Positions 16,506 to 24,193 of a stretch of 49,785 nucleotides of DNA are shown here, piece by piece. Position 1 is the first letter of the stretch; each line of letters begins with the position of its first letter. The DNA is from RBG-16-66-20 sp035499575 (lineage in GTDB: Bacteria > Pseudomonadota > Gammaproteobacteria > Burkholderiales > SG8-39): positions 1 to 49,785 of the forward strand of contig DATJYN010000037.1 in the NCBI GenBank assembly GCA_035499575.1, given 5' to 3'. The position numbers and the translations under genes were made by a program. Under the pieces are notes generated by a model that saw only the letters and a list, made by a program, of their open reading frames with translations, was not told where the DNA came from and did not search any database.

Positions 16506-19500
16506 TCACCCCGCAAGCGCGACCAGCAGGTCCCTGGCCGCCTGCGCACGCAGCGGCCATTCCGCCATCTTGGCCTCCAGGCGCAGCCGGTCGGGGCCGG
16601 CAAGGCGCAGGTTCCTGCGTTTCTGCACCAGCGCAATCACCTTGCCGCGGTCGACCGGCGCATCCTTTTCGAATTGCAGCTGCAGCGCCTCGTGAGTTAC
16701 GTCGACTCGCGAGACGCCGAGCGGCGCGGCAAGCAGGCGCAGGCGATGCGATTCCAGCAGCACCTTGGCAGGTTCGGGCAGCAGGCCGAAGCGGTCGATC
16801 AGTTCCTCGTGCATGCCGTCCAGCTCGTCCGGGCTGCGGCAGTTCGCCAGGCGCTTGTAGAGCGTCAGGCGTTCGTGCACGTCGTCGCAGTAGGTCTCCG
16901 GCAGCAGGGCGGGCGCATGCAGCTTGACCTCGGTTGCGCCCTCGAGCGCCTGGTCCAGGTCGATCGCCTTGCCCTCCTTCAGCGCGCGCACCGCGCGCTC
17001 CAGCATGCGCGTGTAGAGGTCGAAACCGACTTCCTGGATCTGGCCCGACTGCGACTCGCCGAGCACCTCGCCGGCGCCGCGGATCTCCAGGTCGTGCATC
17101 GCCAGGTAGAAGCCCGAGCCCAGCTCTTCCATCATCTGGATCGCCTCGAGGCGCTTCTTCGCCTGGTTCCCCAGGGAATCCAATTCAGGCACAAGCAAAT
17201 AGGCATAGGCCTGGTGGTGCGAGCGGCCCACACGGCCGCGCAGCTGGTGCAGCTGCGCTAGGCCGAACCTGTCGGCGCGGTAGATGACGATGGTGTTCGC
17301 GGTCGGGATGTCGATGCCGGTCTCGATGATGGTGGAGCACAGCAGCAGGTTGTGACGCTGCTGCGTGAATTCGCGCATCACGCGCTCCAGTTCTCGCTCG
17401 CGCATCTGGCCGTGCGCCACCGCGATGCGCGCCTCGGGCAGCAGGCGCGCGAGCCTGTCGTGGGCGTGCTCGATGGTTTCGACCTCATTGTGCAGGTAGT
17501 ACGCCTGCCCGCCGCGGCGCAGTTCGCGCAGTACCGCCTCTCTTACCAGGCCGTCGGATTGCGCCGATACGAAGGTCTTGATCGCCAGGCGCCGCTCCGG
17601 CGCGGTGGCGATCACCGAGAAGTCGCGCAATCCCTCCAGCGACAGCGCGAGCGTGCGCGGTATCGGCGTCGCAGTGAGCGTCAGCACGTCCACCTCGGCG
17701 CGCAGGCGCTTCAGGGCTTCCTTCTGGTGCACGCCGAAGCGGTGCTCCTCGTCGATGATCGCCAGGCCCAGGCGCTGGAATTTGATCTCGCGCGACAGCA
17801 GCTTGTGGGTGCCGATGACGATGTCGATCTCGCCTGCCTGTATCTGCTTCGTTACCGAGGAAATTTCCTTCGCGCTCCGGAACCGGGACAATTCGGCGAT
17901 GCGCACCGGCCAGTCGGCGAAGCGGTCCCTGAAGGTCTGCGTATGCTGCTCCACGAGCAGCGTGGTGGGACAGAGGATCGCCACCTGTTTCCGGTCGGCC
18001 ACTGCGACGAAGGCCGCGCGCAGTGCGACTTCCGTCTTACCGAAGCCGACGTCGCCGCAGATCAAGCGGTCCATCGGCTTGCCCGAGGTCATGTCGCCTA
18101 CCACCGAGCTGATCGCTGCTGCCTGGTCGGGCGTCTCCTCGAAACCGAAGCCGTCCGCGAAGGCTTCCAGGTCATGCTGCTTCACCCCGAAGGCATGGCC
18201 TTCGCGAGCGGCGCGTTTGGCATAAAGCTCGAGCAGCTCGGCGGCGGTGTCGCGCACCTGCTTCGCGGCACGCGCGCGCGCCTTGTCCCACTGGCCGCTG
18301 CCCAGCTTGTGCAGCGGCGCTTCCTCGGGCTGCGCGCCGGAGTAGCGGGATATGACTTCCAGTTGCGACACCGGCACGTAGAGCTTGTCGCCGCCGCCGT
18401 ATTCGAGCAGCAGAAACTCCGTCATGCCTTCGCCCAGGTCCAGGTTCACCAGCCCGCCGTAGCGGCCGATGCCGTGCTGCACGTGAACCACCGGGTCGCC
18501 GACCTTGAGTTCGGACAGGTCGCGCAGCATCCCCTCCACGTTGCTCTGCTGCTTCGCGCCGCGCGCCTTGCGCCGCGCCGTGCCGGCATAGAGCTCGGCC
18601 TCCGTGACGACCGCCCAGCCTTCCGCGGGAACGATGAAGCCGTTGGAGAGCGGGGAAACGGCGATGGAAAGCTTCGAATCCGACTTGAGGAACTCTTCAT
18701 ACGAGGCGGAACCCGCCGGTCGAACGCCGTAGTCCGCGAAATACGCCAGCATCGTTTCCCGGCGGCCCGCCGATTCCGCGCTCAGCAGCACGCGCAGCCG
18801 GCTGCTGGCGAGGAAGGTCTGCAGAGCGGCCAGCGGATCCTGCGCGCGGCGGTCGACCGCAACCGCCGGCAGCGGCGAGGCGGCGAAGTCCTGCTCCGGC
18901 TCCGCGTCGAGCGATTCGAGCAAGTCGATGCGCGGAAAGCTCTTCGCGCGCGTGAAAAACTCCTCGGCCGGCACGAACAGCTGCGCCGGCGGCAGGAGCG
19001 GGCGGTCCGGATCGCCGCCGAGCATCTTGTAGCGCGACTGCGCGTCTTTCCAGAAGGCCTGCACCGCGCCGGAGACGTCGTGGTGGAAGGCGAGCGTTGC
19101 GTCCTCGGGCAGGTAGTCGAAAACCGTGGCGAGCGCGTCGAAGAACAAAGGCAGGTAGTACTCGACCCCTGCGGCGGGCACGCCGCTGGAAATGTCCTTG
19201 TAGAGACGGCGTTTGGAAGGATCGCCTTCGAACAGTTCGCGCCAGCGGCCACGGAATTTGGTGCGGCCGGCGTCGTCCATGGGAAATTCGCGCGCCGGCA
19301 GCAGGCGTACCTCCTTGACCGCATACAGGGTGCGCTGCGAGTCGACGTCGAAGGTGCGGATGGTTTCGACCAGGTCGTCGTCCAGATCGAGGCGGTAGGG
19401 CACCGCGCTGCCCATCGGAAACAGGTCGACGATGCCGCCGCGGAAGCAGAACTCGCCAGGCGTCATCACCTGCGTCACCGCGCTGTAGCCGGCGAGCGCG

Positions 19501-19913
19501 AGCTGGCGGCGCAGCGCGTCCGCATCCAGGCAATCGCCCTGCTTGAGGAAGAAGGTGTAGGCCGCGAGGTAGGAGGGCGGGCACAGTCGCACCAGCGCCG
19601 TCGATGCGGGCACGAGCACGATGTCGAAATCGCCGCGCTGGATGCGGTACAGCGTCGCGAGGCGCTCGGACACCAGGTCGTGGTGCGGCGAGAAGCTGTC
19701 GTAGGGCAGGGTTTCCCAGTCCGGCAGCAGGCAGGCGCGCAGCTGCGGCGCGAACCAGGCGATTTCCTCCAGCAGGCGGCCGGCATCCAGCGCGCTGGCG
19801 CTCAGGACGGCGAGCGGGCGAATGCCTGCCGCGAGGCGCGTCAACGCCAGCGCATCCGAGGAGCCGCTCAAACCGCAGTAGCGTTTCTTGCCGGGTAGGG
19901 GGTCTCGATGCAT
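16506..19913 (-). CDS. mfd: Transcription-repair coupling factor
   Basis: Removes RNA polymerase stalled at DNA lesions and recruits UvrA. A 1135-residue protein with an N-terminal UvrB-like module (about 1-330), an RNA-polymerase-interacting domain (around 470-560: KVGDPVVHVQHGIGRYGGL), a RecG-like translocase with Walker A GDVGFGKTE (about 618-626) and DEEHRFGV (about 718), and the C-terminal TRCF domain. I chose the ATG at 19913 (MHRDPLPGKK); an upstream extension in the same frame has shadow-like composition. A TATAAT lies 22 nt upstream on the minus strand (19941-19936), inside the longer version of the divergent ispD. It is first in the minus run to the Sel1 gene and serB. Confidence 0.97.
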   Translation of the reverse strand: MHRDPLPGKKRYCGLSGSSDALALTRLAAGIRPLAVLSASALDAGRLLEEIAWFAPQLRACLLPDWETLPYDSFSPHHDLVSERLATLYRIQRGDFDIVLVPASTALVRLCPPSYLAAYTFFLKQGDCLDADALRRQLALAGYSAVTQVMTPGEFCFRGGIVDLFPMGSAVPYRLDLDDDLVETIRTFDVDSQRTLYAVKEVRLLPAREFPMDDAGRTKFRGRWRELFEGDPSKRRLYKDISSGVPAAGVEYYLPLFFDALATVFDYLPEDATLAFHHDVSGAVQAFWKDAQSRYKMLGGDPDRPLLPPAQLFVPAEEFFTRAKSFPRIDLLESLDAEPEQDFAASPLPAVAVDRRAQDPLAALQTFLASSRLRVLLSAESAGRRETMLAYFADYGVRPAGSASYEEFLKSDSKLSIAVSPLSNGFIVPAEGWAVVTEAELYAGTARRKARGAKQQSNVEGMLRDLSELKVGDPVVHVQHGIGRYGGLVNLDLGEGMTEFLLLEYGGGDKLYVPVSQLEVISRYSGAQPEEAPLHKLGSGQWDKARARAAKQVRDTAAELLELYAKRAAREGHAFGVKQHDLEAFADGFGFEETPDQAAAISSVVGDMTSGKPMDRLICGDVGFGKTEVALRAAFVAVADRKQVAILCPTTLLVEQHTQTFRDRFADWPVRIAELSRFRSAKEISSVTKQIQAGEIDIVIGTHKLLSREIKFQRLGLAIIDEEHRFGVHQKEALKRLRAEVDVLTLTATPIPRTLALSLEGLRDFSVIATAPERRLAIKTFVSAQSDGLVREAVLRELRRGGQAYYLHNEVETIEHAHDRLARLLPEARIAVAHGQMRERELERVMREFTQQRHNLLLCSTIIETGIDIPTANTIVIYRADRFGLAQLHQLRGRVGRSHHQAYAYLLVPELDSLGNQAKKRLEAIQMMEELGSGFYLAMHDLEIRGAGEVLGESQSGQIQEVGFDLYTRMLERAVRALKEGKAIDLDQALEGATEVKLHAPALLPETYCDDVHERLTLYKRLANCRSPDELDGMHEELIDRFGLLPEPAKVLLESHRLRLLAAPLGVSRVDVTHEALQLQFEKDAPVDRGKVIALVQKRRNLRLAGPDRLRLEAKMAEWPLRAQAARDLLVALAG

Positions 19914-19930
19914 GACAAGAAAGTTGCCGC

Positions 19931-20662
19931 ATGCAATTATACGGCGTTGAAAACACGAAAGAATTCGAATTGGCCACCTACGCGTTGATTCCCGCCGCGG
20001 GCTCAGGGACGCGCCTCCGGGGCGAGCAGCCGAAGCAGTATCTGGCGCTGGCTGGCAAGCCGATGCTCTGGCACGCGGTGAAGTCGGTCTGCGTGCCGCC
20101 CGTCGAAAGTGTTTTCGTGGTGCTGGCGCCCGAGGATCGCGAATTCGCAAGACACGACTGGAGCGTGTTCGGCGGCACGCTGCAGCCGCTGTACTGCGGC
20201 GGCGAGACGCGGCGCGATTCCGTCTACAACGGCCTGGTCGCCTCGATGGCGGCGGTCAATGCGGACGACTGGGTGCTGGTGCACGACGCCGCGCGACCCT
20301 GCCTGCCGCGGCGGGACCTGGCCGCCCTCATAGCGGAAACGAGCGGCGACAGCATCGGCGGGATCCTCGCGCTGCCCGCGGCCGATACGGTGAAGAAAGC
20401 CGCCAAGGACGAAGCGGGCACGCTGCGCGTGGCCGGCACCGAGGACCGCAGCCAGCTGTGGCTCGCGCAGACGCCGCAGATGTTCCGCGCCGGACTGCTG
20501 ATGCAGGCGCTCAAGTCCGCCAGGGCATCGGTAACCGACGAGGCCTCCGCGGTGGAGCAGCAGGGGCTGCAGCCGCGCCTGGTCGCCGGCAGCCGTGAGA
20601 ACATCAAGGTCACCTTTCCGGAGGACCTGAGGATCGCGGAAGCGATCCTTGCAAAGCGATGA
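19931..20662 (+). CDS. ispD: 2-C-methyl-D-erythritol 4-phosphate cytidylyltransferase
   Basis: Third step of the MEP isoprenoid pathway: MEP + CTP to CDP-ME. Family motifs are ALIPAAGSGTRLRGEQPKQY (CTP loop), VLVHDAARPC, TQTPQMF-like LAQTPQMFRAG, TDEASAVE and NIKVTFPEDL. The start is uncertain: the ATG at 19931 gives 243 residues with a non-homologous MQLYGVENTKEFE leader. The in-frame TTG at 19970 gives 230 residues beginning MATYALIPAAG, the normal family N-terminus, and leaves room for the mfd -10 element. I think 19970 is more likely biologically but list the longer ORF. ispF follows 10 nt later. Confidence 0.96.
   Translation: MQLYGVENTKEFELATYALIPAAGSGTRLRGEQPKQYLALAGKPMLWHAVKSVCVPPVESVFVVLAPEDREFARHDWSVFGGTLQPLYCGGETRRDSVYNGLVASMAAVNADDWVLVHDAARPCLPRRDLAALIAETSGDSIGGILALPAADTVKKAAKDEAGTLRVAGTEDRSQLWLAQTPQMFRAGLLMQALKSARASVTDEASAVEQQGLQPRLVAGSRENIKVTFPEDLRIAEAILAKR
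19936..19943. promoter_or_regulatory. -10 core between mfd and ispD
   Basis: On the minus strand 19941-19936 reads a perfect TATAAT, placed to start mfd RNA around 19929, 16 nt before its ATG. On the plus strand the same bases give TATACG (19938-19943), 4 of 6 matches, which could start ispD RNA near 19950. If that is right, the first ispD ATG (19931) would be upstream of the transcript, favouring the TTG at 19970. No clear -35 hexamer is seen in either direction. Confidence 0.5.
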
Positions 20663-20672
20663 CGGGCGGGAC

Positions 20673-21140
20673 ATGAGAATCGGCCAGGGATACGACGTGC
20701 ACGCGCTGGTCGCCGGCCGCAAGCTGGTGATCGGCGGCGTGGAAATCCAATACGAAAAGGGGCTCGCCGGCCATTCGGACGCGGACGTGCTTCTGCACGC
20801 GATCTGCGACGCCTTGCTCGGCGCCGCGGCGCTCGGCGACATCGGCTCGCATTTTCCGGACAGCCACCCTGAATACCAGGACGTGGACAGCCGCGTGCTG
20901 CTGCGAGCCACCGCGAAAAAAGTCGCCGCCGCCGGCTTCAGGATCGTCAATATCGACTCGACCATCGTCGCGCAGGCGCCGCGCATGGCGCCGCACGTGT
21001 CGAAGATGACCGGCAACATCGCCTCCGATCTCGGCCTGCAGCCCGCCGCGGTCAGCGTCAAGGCGACCACCACGGAAAAACTGGGCTATATCGGGCGCGG
21101 AGAGGGTATTGCCGCGCAAGCCATTGCGCTCATTGAGTAG
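20673..21140 (+). CDS. ispF: 2-C-methyl-D-erythritol 2,4-cyclodiphosphate synthase
   Basis: Fifth MEP-pathway step: CDP-ME 2-phosphate to MEcPP plus CMP. A 155-residue trimeric enzyme; metal ligands Asp8 and His10 (GYDVH) and His42 (VLLHAICDALLG) are present, as are LGDIGSHFP and TTTEKLGYIGRGEGI. The ATG at 20673 is the family-typical start (MRIGQGYDVH), 10 nt after ispD with GGGCGGG upstream; a longer in-frame start would overlap ispD. ispD and ispF form the usual two-gene unit, supplying isoprenoid precursors that the hpnCDE enzymes at 41.5-44.3 kb would use as farnesyl-PP. Confidence 0.97.
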   Translation: MRIGQGYDVHALVAGRKLVIGGVEIQYEKGLAGHSDADVLLHAICDALLGAAALGDIGSHFPDSHPEYQDVDSRVLLRATAKKVAAAGFRIVNIDSTIVAQAPRMAPHVSKMTGNIASDLGLQPAAVSVKATTTEKLGYIGRGEGIAAQAIALIE

Positions 21141-21173
21141 TTTTTGAATTTAATTTCGAGGATGAAACGATAG

Positions 21174-21791
21174 ATGTATAGCCCCCCATATAACCAAGTA
21201 CAGGATCGGACTGAGCTGATCCAGTTCCTGCGTGCGAACAGCTTCCCGATCCTGGTGACCGCGACCGGCGGCGTGCTGCACGCTTCGCACCTGCCGATCA
21301 CCGTTCATGAGAATGACGGGAAGATCGTCATCGACATGCACATGGCGAAGAACAATCCGCAGTGGAAGGAATTCTTCGACGACGAGGTGATGGTCGTCTT
21401 CTCCGGGCCGCATGCCTACGTCTCGCCGCGCTGGTATGCAGACACGGAACGCGTGCCGACGTGGAACTACGCCGCAGTGCATGCTTATGGAATCCCGAAA
21501 ATAATTTCGGATAGAAAGGAAAAACAGGGATCCCAACGGCGATTGATTGAAGGCCTCGACCCGCAATGGTTGCCGAAGTTCGACGCGCTGCGACAGGAAT
21601 ACGTGGATCAGATGCTGGACGGCATCGTCAATTTCTCGATCCTGGTGACGCGCATCGAGACGCGCTGGAAACTGTCGCAGAACCGCGGGCGGCGCGAGAT
21701 GGAGCTGATCGCCGCCCAGCTGGACAAATCGCCCGATTCAGTCGATCGCGCGCTCGCGGGGCTGACGCGCAAGCACTTCGTCGACAAATAA
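21174..21791 (+). CDS. FMN-binding negative transcriptional regulator, PaiB family
   Basis: A 205-residue protein of the PaiB/FMN-binding split-barrel family (MYSPPYNQVQDRTELIQFLR, HASHLPI, MHMAKNNPQWKEF, VFSGPHAYVSPRWY, VPTWNYAAVHAYG). Family members bind flavin; regulation of gene expression was described for Bacillus PaiB, but the biochemical role here is open. Codons around 21478-21555, just after the conserved core, switch to AT-ending and rare forms (ATA, AGA, GGA, CGA). A TTTAAT (21149-21154) could be its -10. It ends 1 nt before the convergent osmC-family stop. Confidence 0.92.
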   Translation: MYSPPYNQVQDRTELIQFLRANSFPILVTATGGVLHASHLPITVHENDGKIVIDMHMAKNNPQWKEFFDDEVMVVFSGPHAYVSPRWYADTERVPTWNYAAVHAYGIPKIISDRKEKQGSQRRLIEGLDPQWLPKFDALRQEYVDQMLDGIVNFSILVTRIETRWKLSQNRGRREMELIAAQLDKSPDSVDRALAGLTRKHFVDK

Positions 21792-21792
21792 G

Positions 21793-22287
21793 CTAGGAGA
21801 CCTGGATCGTCGGCGGATGGCGCAGCGTCTGGTAGACGACGCAGTACCGCTCGGTCAGCTGGAGCAGCTTGTCGACTTGCTCCTTCGGCGCATCGGTATC
21901 GAGTTCGAACCGCAGGCGGATCGCCTTGAATCCGACCGGCGCGCCCTTGTCGATGCCCAGGGTGCCGCGGAAATCCAGGTCTCCTTCGGCATGGACGGTG
22001 GCGTCGCGCAAATCTATCCCGATGGCAGTTGCGACGGAGTTCAACGTCACGCCTGCGCAGGCCACCAGTGCCTCGAGCAGCATGTCGCCGGAACAGGCTG
22101 ACGAGCCGCTGCCGCCGGTCTTGGGATGCAGCCCGGCCGCGACCAGCGCCTTGCCGGTCTCGACCTTGCAGGTCAATCCTTCGCCAAGACGCCCTTTGGC
22201 TCGCAGGGTGATCTGCGCTGCTTCAGGCGCGCTGCGGTACTGGTCCTTGAGGGGTTTCTGCAGAGTCCGCAGCTCTTCCGCGTTCAT
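21793..22287 (-). CDS. OsmC/Ohr family protein
   Basis: A 164-residue OsmC-fold protein. Candidate redox cysteines are Cys77 in LLEALVACAGV and Cys149 in ERYCVVYQTL, the positions equivalent to the peroxidatic and resolving pair of OsmC/Ohr enzymes; Cys40 and Cys65 are extra. Such proteins reduce organic hydroperoxides with lipoamide or thiols, but some YhfA-type members have no proven activity. The ATG has a strong Shine-Dalgarno (AGGAGG, 7 nt). Its first 65 nt overlap the 3' end of the GNAT gene in another frame, suggesting coupled translation. Confidence 0.92.
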   Translation of the reverse strand: MNAEELRTLQKPLKDQYRSAPEAAQITLRAKGRLGEGLTCKVETGKALVAAGLHPKTGGSGSSACSGDMLLEALVACAGVTLNSVATAIGIDLRDATVHAEGDLDFRGTLGIDKGAPVGFKAIRLRFELDTDAPKEQVDKLLQLTERYCVVYQTLRHPPTIQVS

Positions 22288-22894
22288 CGTTCGCCTCCTG
22301 TTTGGCGAATTCTATTCCGGGGAAGGCGAGCCATAGATACTGCTGCTTCAGCATGTTGTCGACCAGCGCGAACTGGTCGGCCATCGCTTCGCGCAGGGCG
22401 CCGCCGTGCTTCAGGCGGTCCAGCTTCAGGCGCGCGTCGGCTTCGCCGCGCTCGATTACCACCGTCAGGCCGGCTTTCTGCGCGAGGCGCATCATGGTGC
22501 CGTTCTCGGCCAGGCAGTACATGAACAGCACGCGGTAGCCGAGGTTGGCGGCGTGCAGCACCGAGCGCTGCAGCAGCGCGAAGCCGTAGCCCTTGCTGCG
22601 CGAGGAGGGATCGACGCTCACGCCGAGTTCGGCGATCTTTTCGGCCGGATCGAGCGCGAGGTGCGCGACCCCGATCGGGTCCATCGCCGGGCCGTGGATC
22701 CCGAATACACTGTCGCGCGCGAAGTCGATGCCTTCGACGTAGGCTCGCACCGCGTTGTCGGCGATGGGGTGGCCGAAGCGCAACCGCCGGTCCTCCCGCG
22801 GCAGTTGCATTAGGTGGCGGGCGATGTCGTCGCGATACCTGGCATTTAGCCGCACCACCGCCACGCCGGGCGCGCGGCTGACATTGGGCTGCAC
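22223..22894 (-). CDS. GNAT family N-acetyltransferase
   Basis: A 223-residue GNAT-fold protein. The acetyl-CoA loop is recognisable as SVDPSSRSKGYGFALLQRSV (about 92-111), with the beta4 strand IGVAHLAL before it. The acceptor cannot be predicted. Residues after about 200 (ANDERGRAADSAETPQGP) are a polar tail that coincides with the 65-nt overlap with the OsmC gene. The start is GTG at 22894, 2 nt after the stop of the 73-residue gene, so the three minus-strand genes look like one unit. Confidence 0.88.
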   Translation of the reverse strand: MQPNVSRAPGVAVVRLNARYRDDIARHLMQLPREDRRLRFGHPIADNAVRAYVEGIDFARDSVFGIHGPAMDPIGVAHLALDPAEKIAELGVSVDPSSRSKGYGFALLQRSVLHAANLGYRVLFMYCLAENGTMMRLAQKAGLTVVIERGEADARLKLDRLKHGGALREAMADQFALVDNMLKQQYLWLAFPGIEFAKQEANDERGRAADSAETPQGPVPQRA

Positions 22895-22896
22895 CG

Positions 22897-23118
22897 TTAG
22901 CCTGCGGACGGAGCTGCGTGCCGGCCGGGCTTGGTCGCCGGCGCCTTGAAGAGGCGCGCGATTCCCCTGGCGAGGGCGAGCAAAAGGTCGGCCACGGCTT
23001 CAGCCCGGGCGAAATGCGCTTTCGCTATCAGGCGCTCATAGCTGCTCATCCGGACCTCATCCAGGCGTCCATGGAAGAACTCCAGATCTTCATTAGTTTT
23101 GCTAATCTTTTCATTCAT
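22897..23118 (-). CDS. Small protein of unknown function (73 residues)
   Basis: MNEKISKTNEDLEFF starts the protein; a helical middle (SYERLIAKAHFARAEAVADLL) continues into an amphipathic LALARGIARLFKAP segment and a basic, Pro-rich tail. The helix resembles short alphaproteobacterial and betaproteobacterial proteins of the RSP_7527/DUF1127-like kind, but I cannot assign it firmly. A GGGAGAG ribosome binding site precedes the ATG, and the codons at its start are AT-rich. It is the first gene of the unit with the acetyltransferase and OsmC protein and is divergent from a LysR regulator, which may control it. Confidence 0.7.
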   Translation of the reverse strand: MNEKISKTNEDLEFFHGRLDEVRMSSYERLIAKAHFARAEAVADLLLALARGIARLFKAPATKPGRHAAPSAG

Positions 23119-23164
23119 TGCTACTCTCCCGAGAGGTTCACCAATACCCTCCTCTTGTGCAACG

Positions 23165-23213
23165 CACTATATAGAGTAAATATGCCAATTTAAGTTGCGA
23201 CGCAGCAATTTAT
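23165..23213. promoter_or_regulatory. Divergent promoter region with imperfect palindrome upstream of lysR
   Basis: A self-complementary TATATA (23168-23173) could act as -10 core in either direction. Twenty nt further, TTGC (23195-23198) and GCAA (23205-23208) form an inverted repeat around 6 nt, with flanks extending the match to AAGTTGC/GCAATTT (6 of 7). This is the kind of T-N11-A dyad bound by LysR proteins, and it lies 20-36 nt before the regulator's ATG. Binding by the adjacent regulator is inference. Confidence 0.45.
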
Positions 23214-23227
23214 CTTTTCTAGACTCA

Positions 23228-24193
23228 ATGGATAGAAAAACTAACCAAGAAGCGGGGGCTAGATTGCCTCCCCTCAATGCATTGCGGGCGTTCGAGGCAG
23301 CGGGGCGCCGCCTCAGCTTCGCCATGGCAGCCAAGGAATTGCACGTCACGCCGGCGGCAATTAGCCACCAGCTGAAGGGCCTGGAGGACTATCTAGGACA
23401 GCGCCTGTTTCGGCGCCTGAAACGCGGGCTTGAGCTGACGAGGGCGGGACAGGTTCTGCTGCCCAAGCTGAGCGAAGGCTTCGAGCGCTTGGCCGACGCG
23501 GTCGAGGACATGCGCAGCATCGAGGAGGAGGGCACGCTCGCCGTGAGCGCGGCCACTTCCTTTGCGACCCGCTGGCTGGCACCGCGGCTGCACCGGTTCG
23601 TCAGCGCGCACCCCGACCTCGATGTGCGCATCAACGCCAGCACGCGCCTGATCGACCCAAGCAAGGACGAGCTGGCATCCGGCGACGCCGCGGCGGGTTC
23701 CCCGGTGGAGGACGCCGACATCGTCGTGCGCTTTGGCACCGGCGACTATCCGGGCTTCCGGGTGGACAAGCTGCTGTCGGTTGCGGTGACGCCGATGTGC
23801 AGCCCGCGCCTGCTGAAGAGCGGCCTGCCGCTGAAGACGCCCGCCGACCTGAAGCAGCATGTCTTGATCCACGACAACGTGCGCTACGACGACGGCGGCC
23901 CGCTGTGGGACGCATGGTTCGAGGCCGCCGGCCTGCCGAAAATGGCCACCTCGCACGGCCTGCGCTTCAGCCACGCCTTGCTCGCGCTGGAGGCGGCGGC
24001 CGACGGCATGGGCGTGGCGATGGGCATGCCGGTGCTGGCAGGTTCCGACCTCGCCTCGGGCCGGCTCGTCGCGCCGCTGCCGCTCTCGCTACCGCTCAAG
24101 TTCGGTTACTTCATCGTCAGCGGTGCCGACACTGCGGAGCGCGCCGACGTCGTTGCGTTCCGCGACTGGCTGTTCGAGGAAGCGGCGCGCTAG
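23228..24193 (+). CDS. LysR-type transcriptional regulator, GcvA-like
   Basis: A 321-residue LysR protein: N-terminal winged helix (LPPLNALRAFEAAGRRLSFAMAAKELHVTPAAISHQLKGLEDYLGQRLFRR spans about 13-63) with the GcvA-type LNALRAFEAA opening and AAISHQ recognition helix, then a periplasmic-binding-like effector domain (about 95-315). The effector is unknown. I chose the ATG at 23228; an upstream TTG at 23195 would extend it by 11 atypical residues and run through the palindrome. It is divergent from the 73-residue/GNAT/OsmC unit. Its stop shares CTAG with the convergent kinase stop. Confidence 0.93.
   Translation: MDRKTNQEAGARLPPLNALRAFEAAGRRLSFAMAAKELHVTPAAISHQLKGLEDYLGQRLFRRLKRGLELTRAGQVLLPKLSEGFERLADAVEDMRSIEEEGTLAVSAATSFATRWLAPRLHRFVSAHPDLDVRINASTRLIDPSKDELASGDAAAGSPVEDADIVVRFGTGDYPGFRVDKLLSVAVTPMCSPRLLKSGLPLKTPADLKQHVLIHDNVRYDDGGPLWDAWFEAAGLPKMATSHGLRFSHALLALEAAADGMGVAMGMPVLAGSDLASGRLVAPLPLSLPLKFGYFIVSGADTAERADVVAFRDWLFEEAAR

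Noticed and set aside
21114..21145. Possible terminator after ispF
   Set aside because: A perfect 6-bp stem with 4-nt loop exists (21114-21119 with 21124-21129), but the T run begins about 10 nt later, so it is not a canonical intrinsic terminator.
21162..21173. Three-codon upstream ORF (Met-Lys-Arg-stop) ending right before the PaiB-like ATG
   Set aside because: Its ATG has no usable ribosome binding site (GAGG is adjacent), so it is probably chance, although stop-start adjacency is neat.
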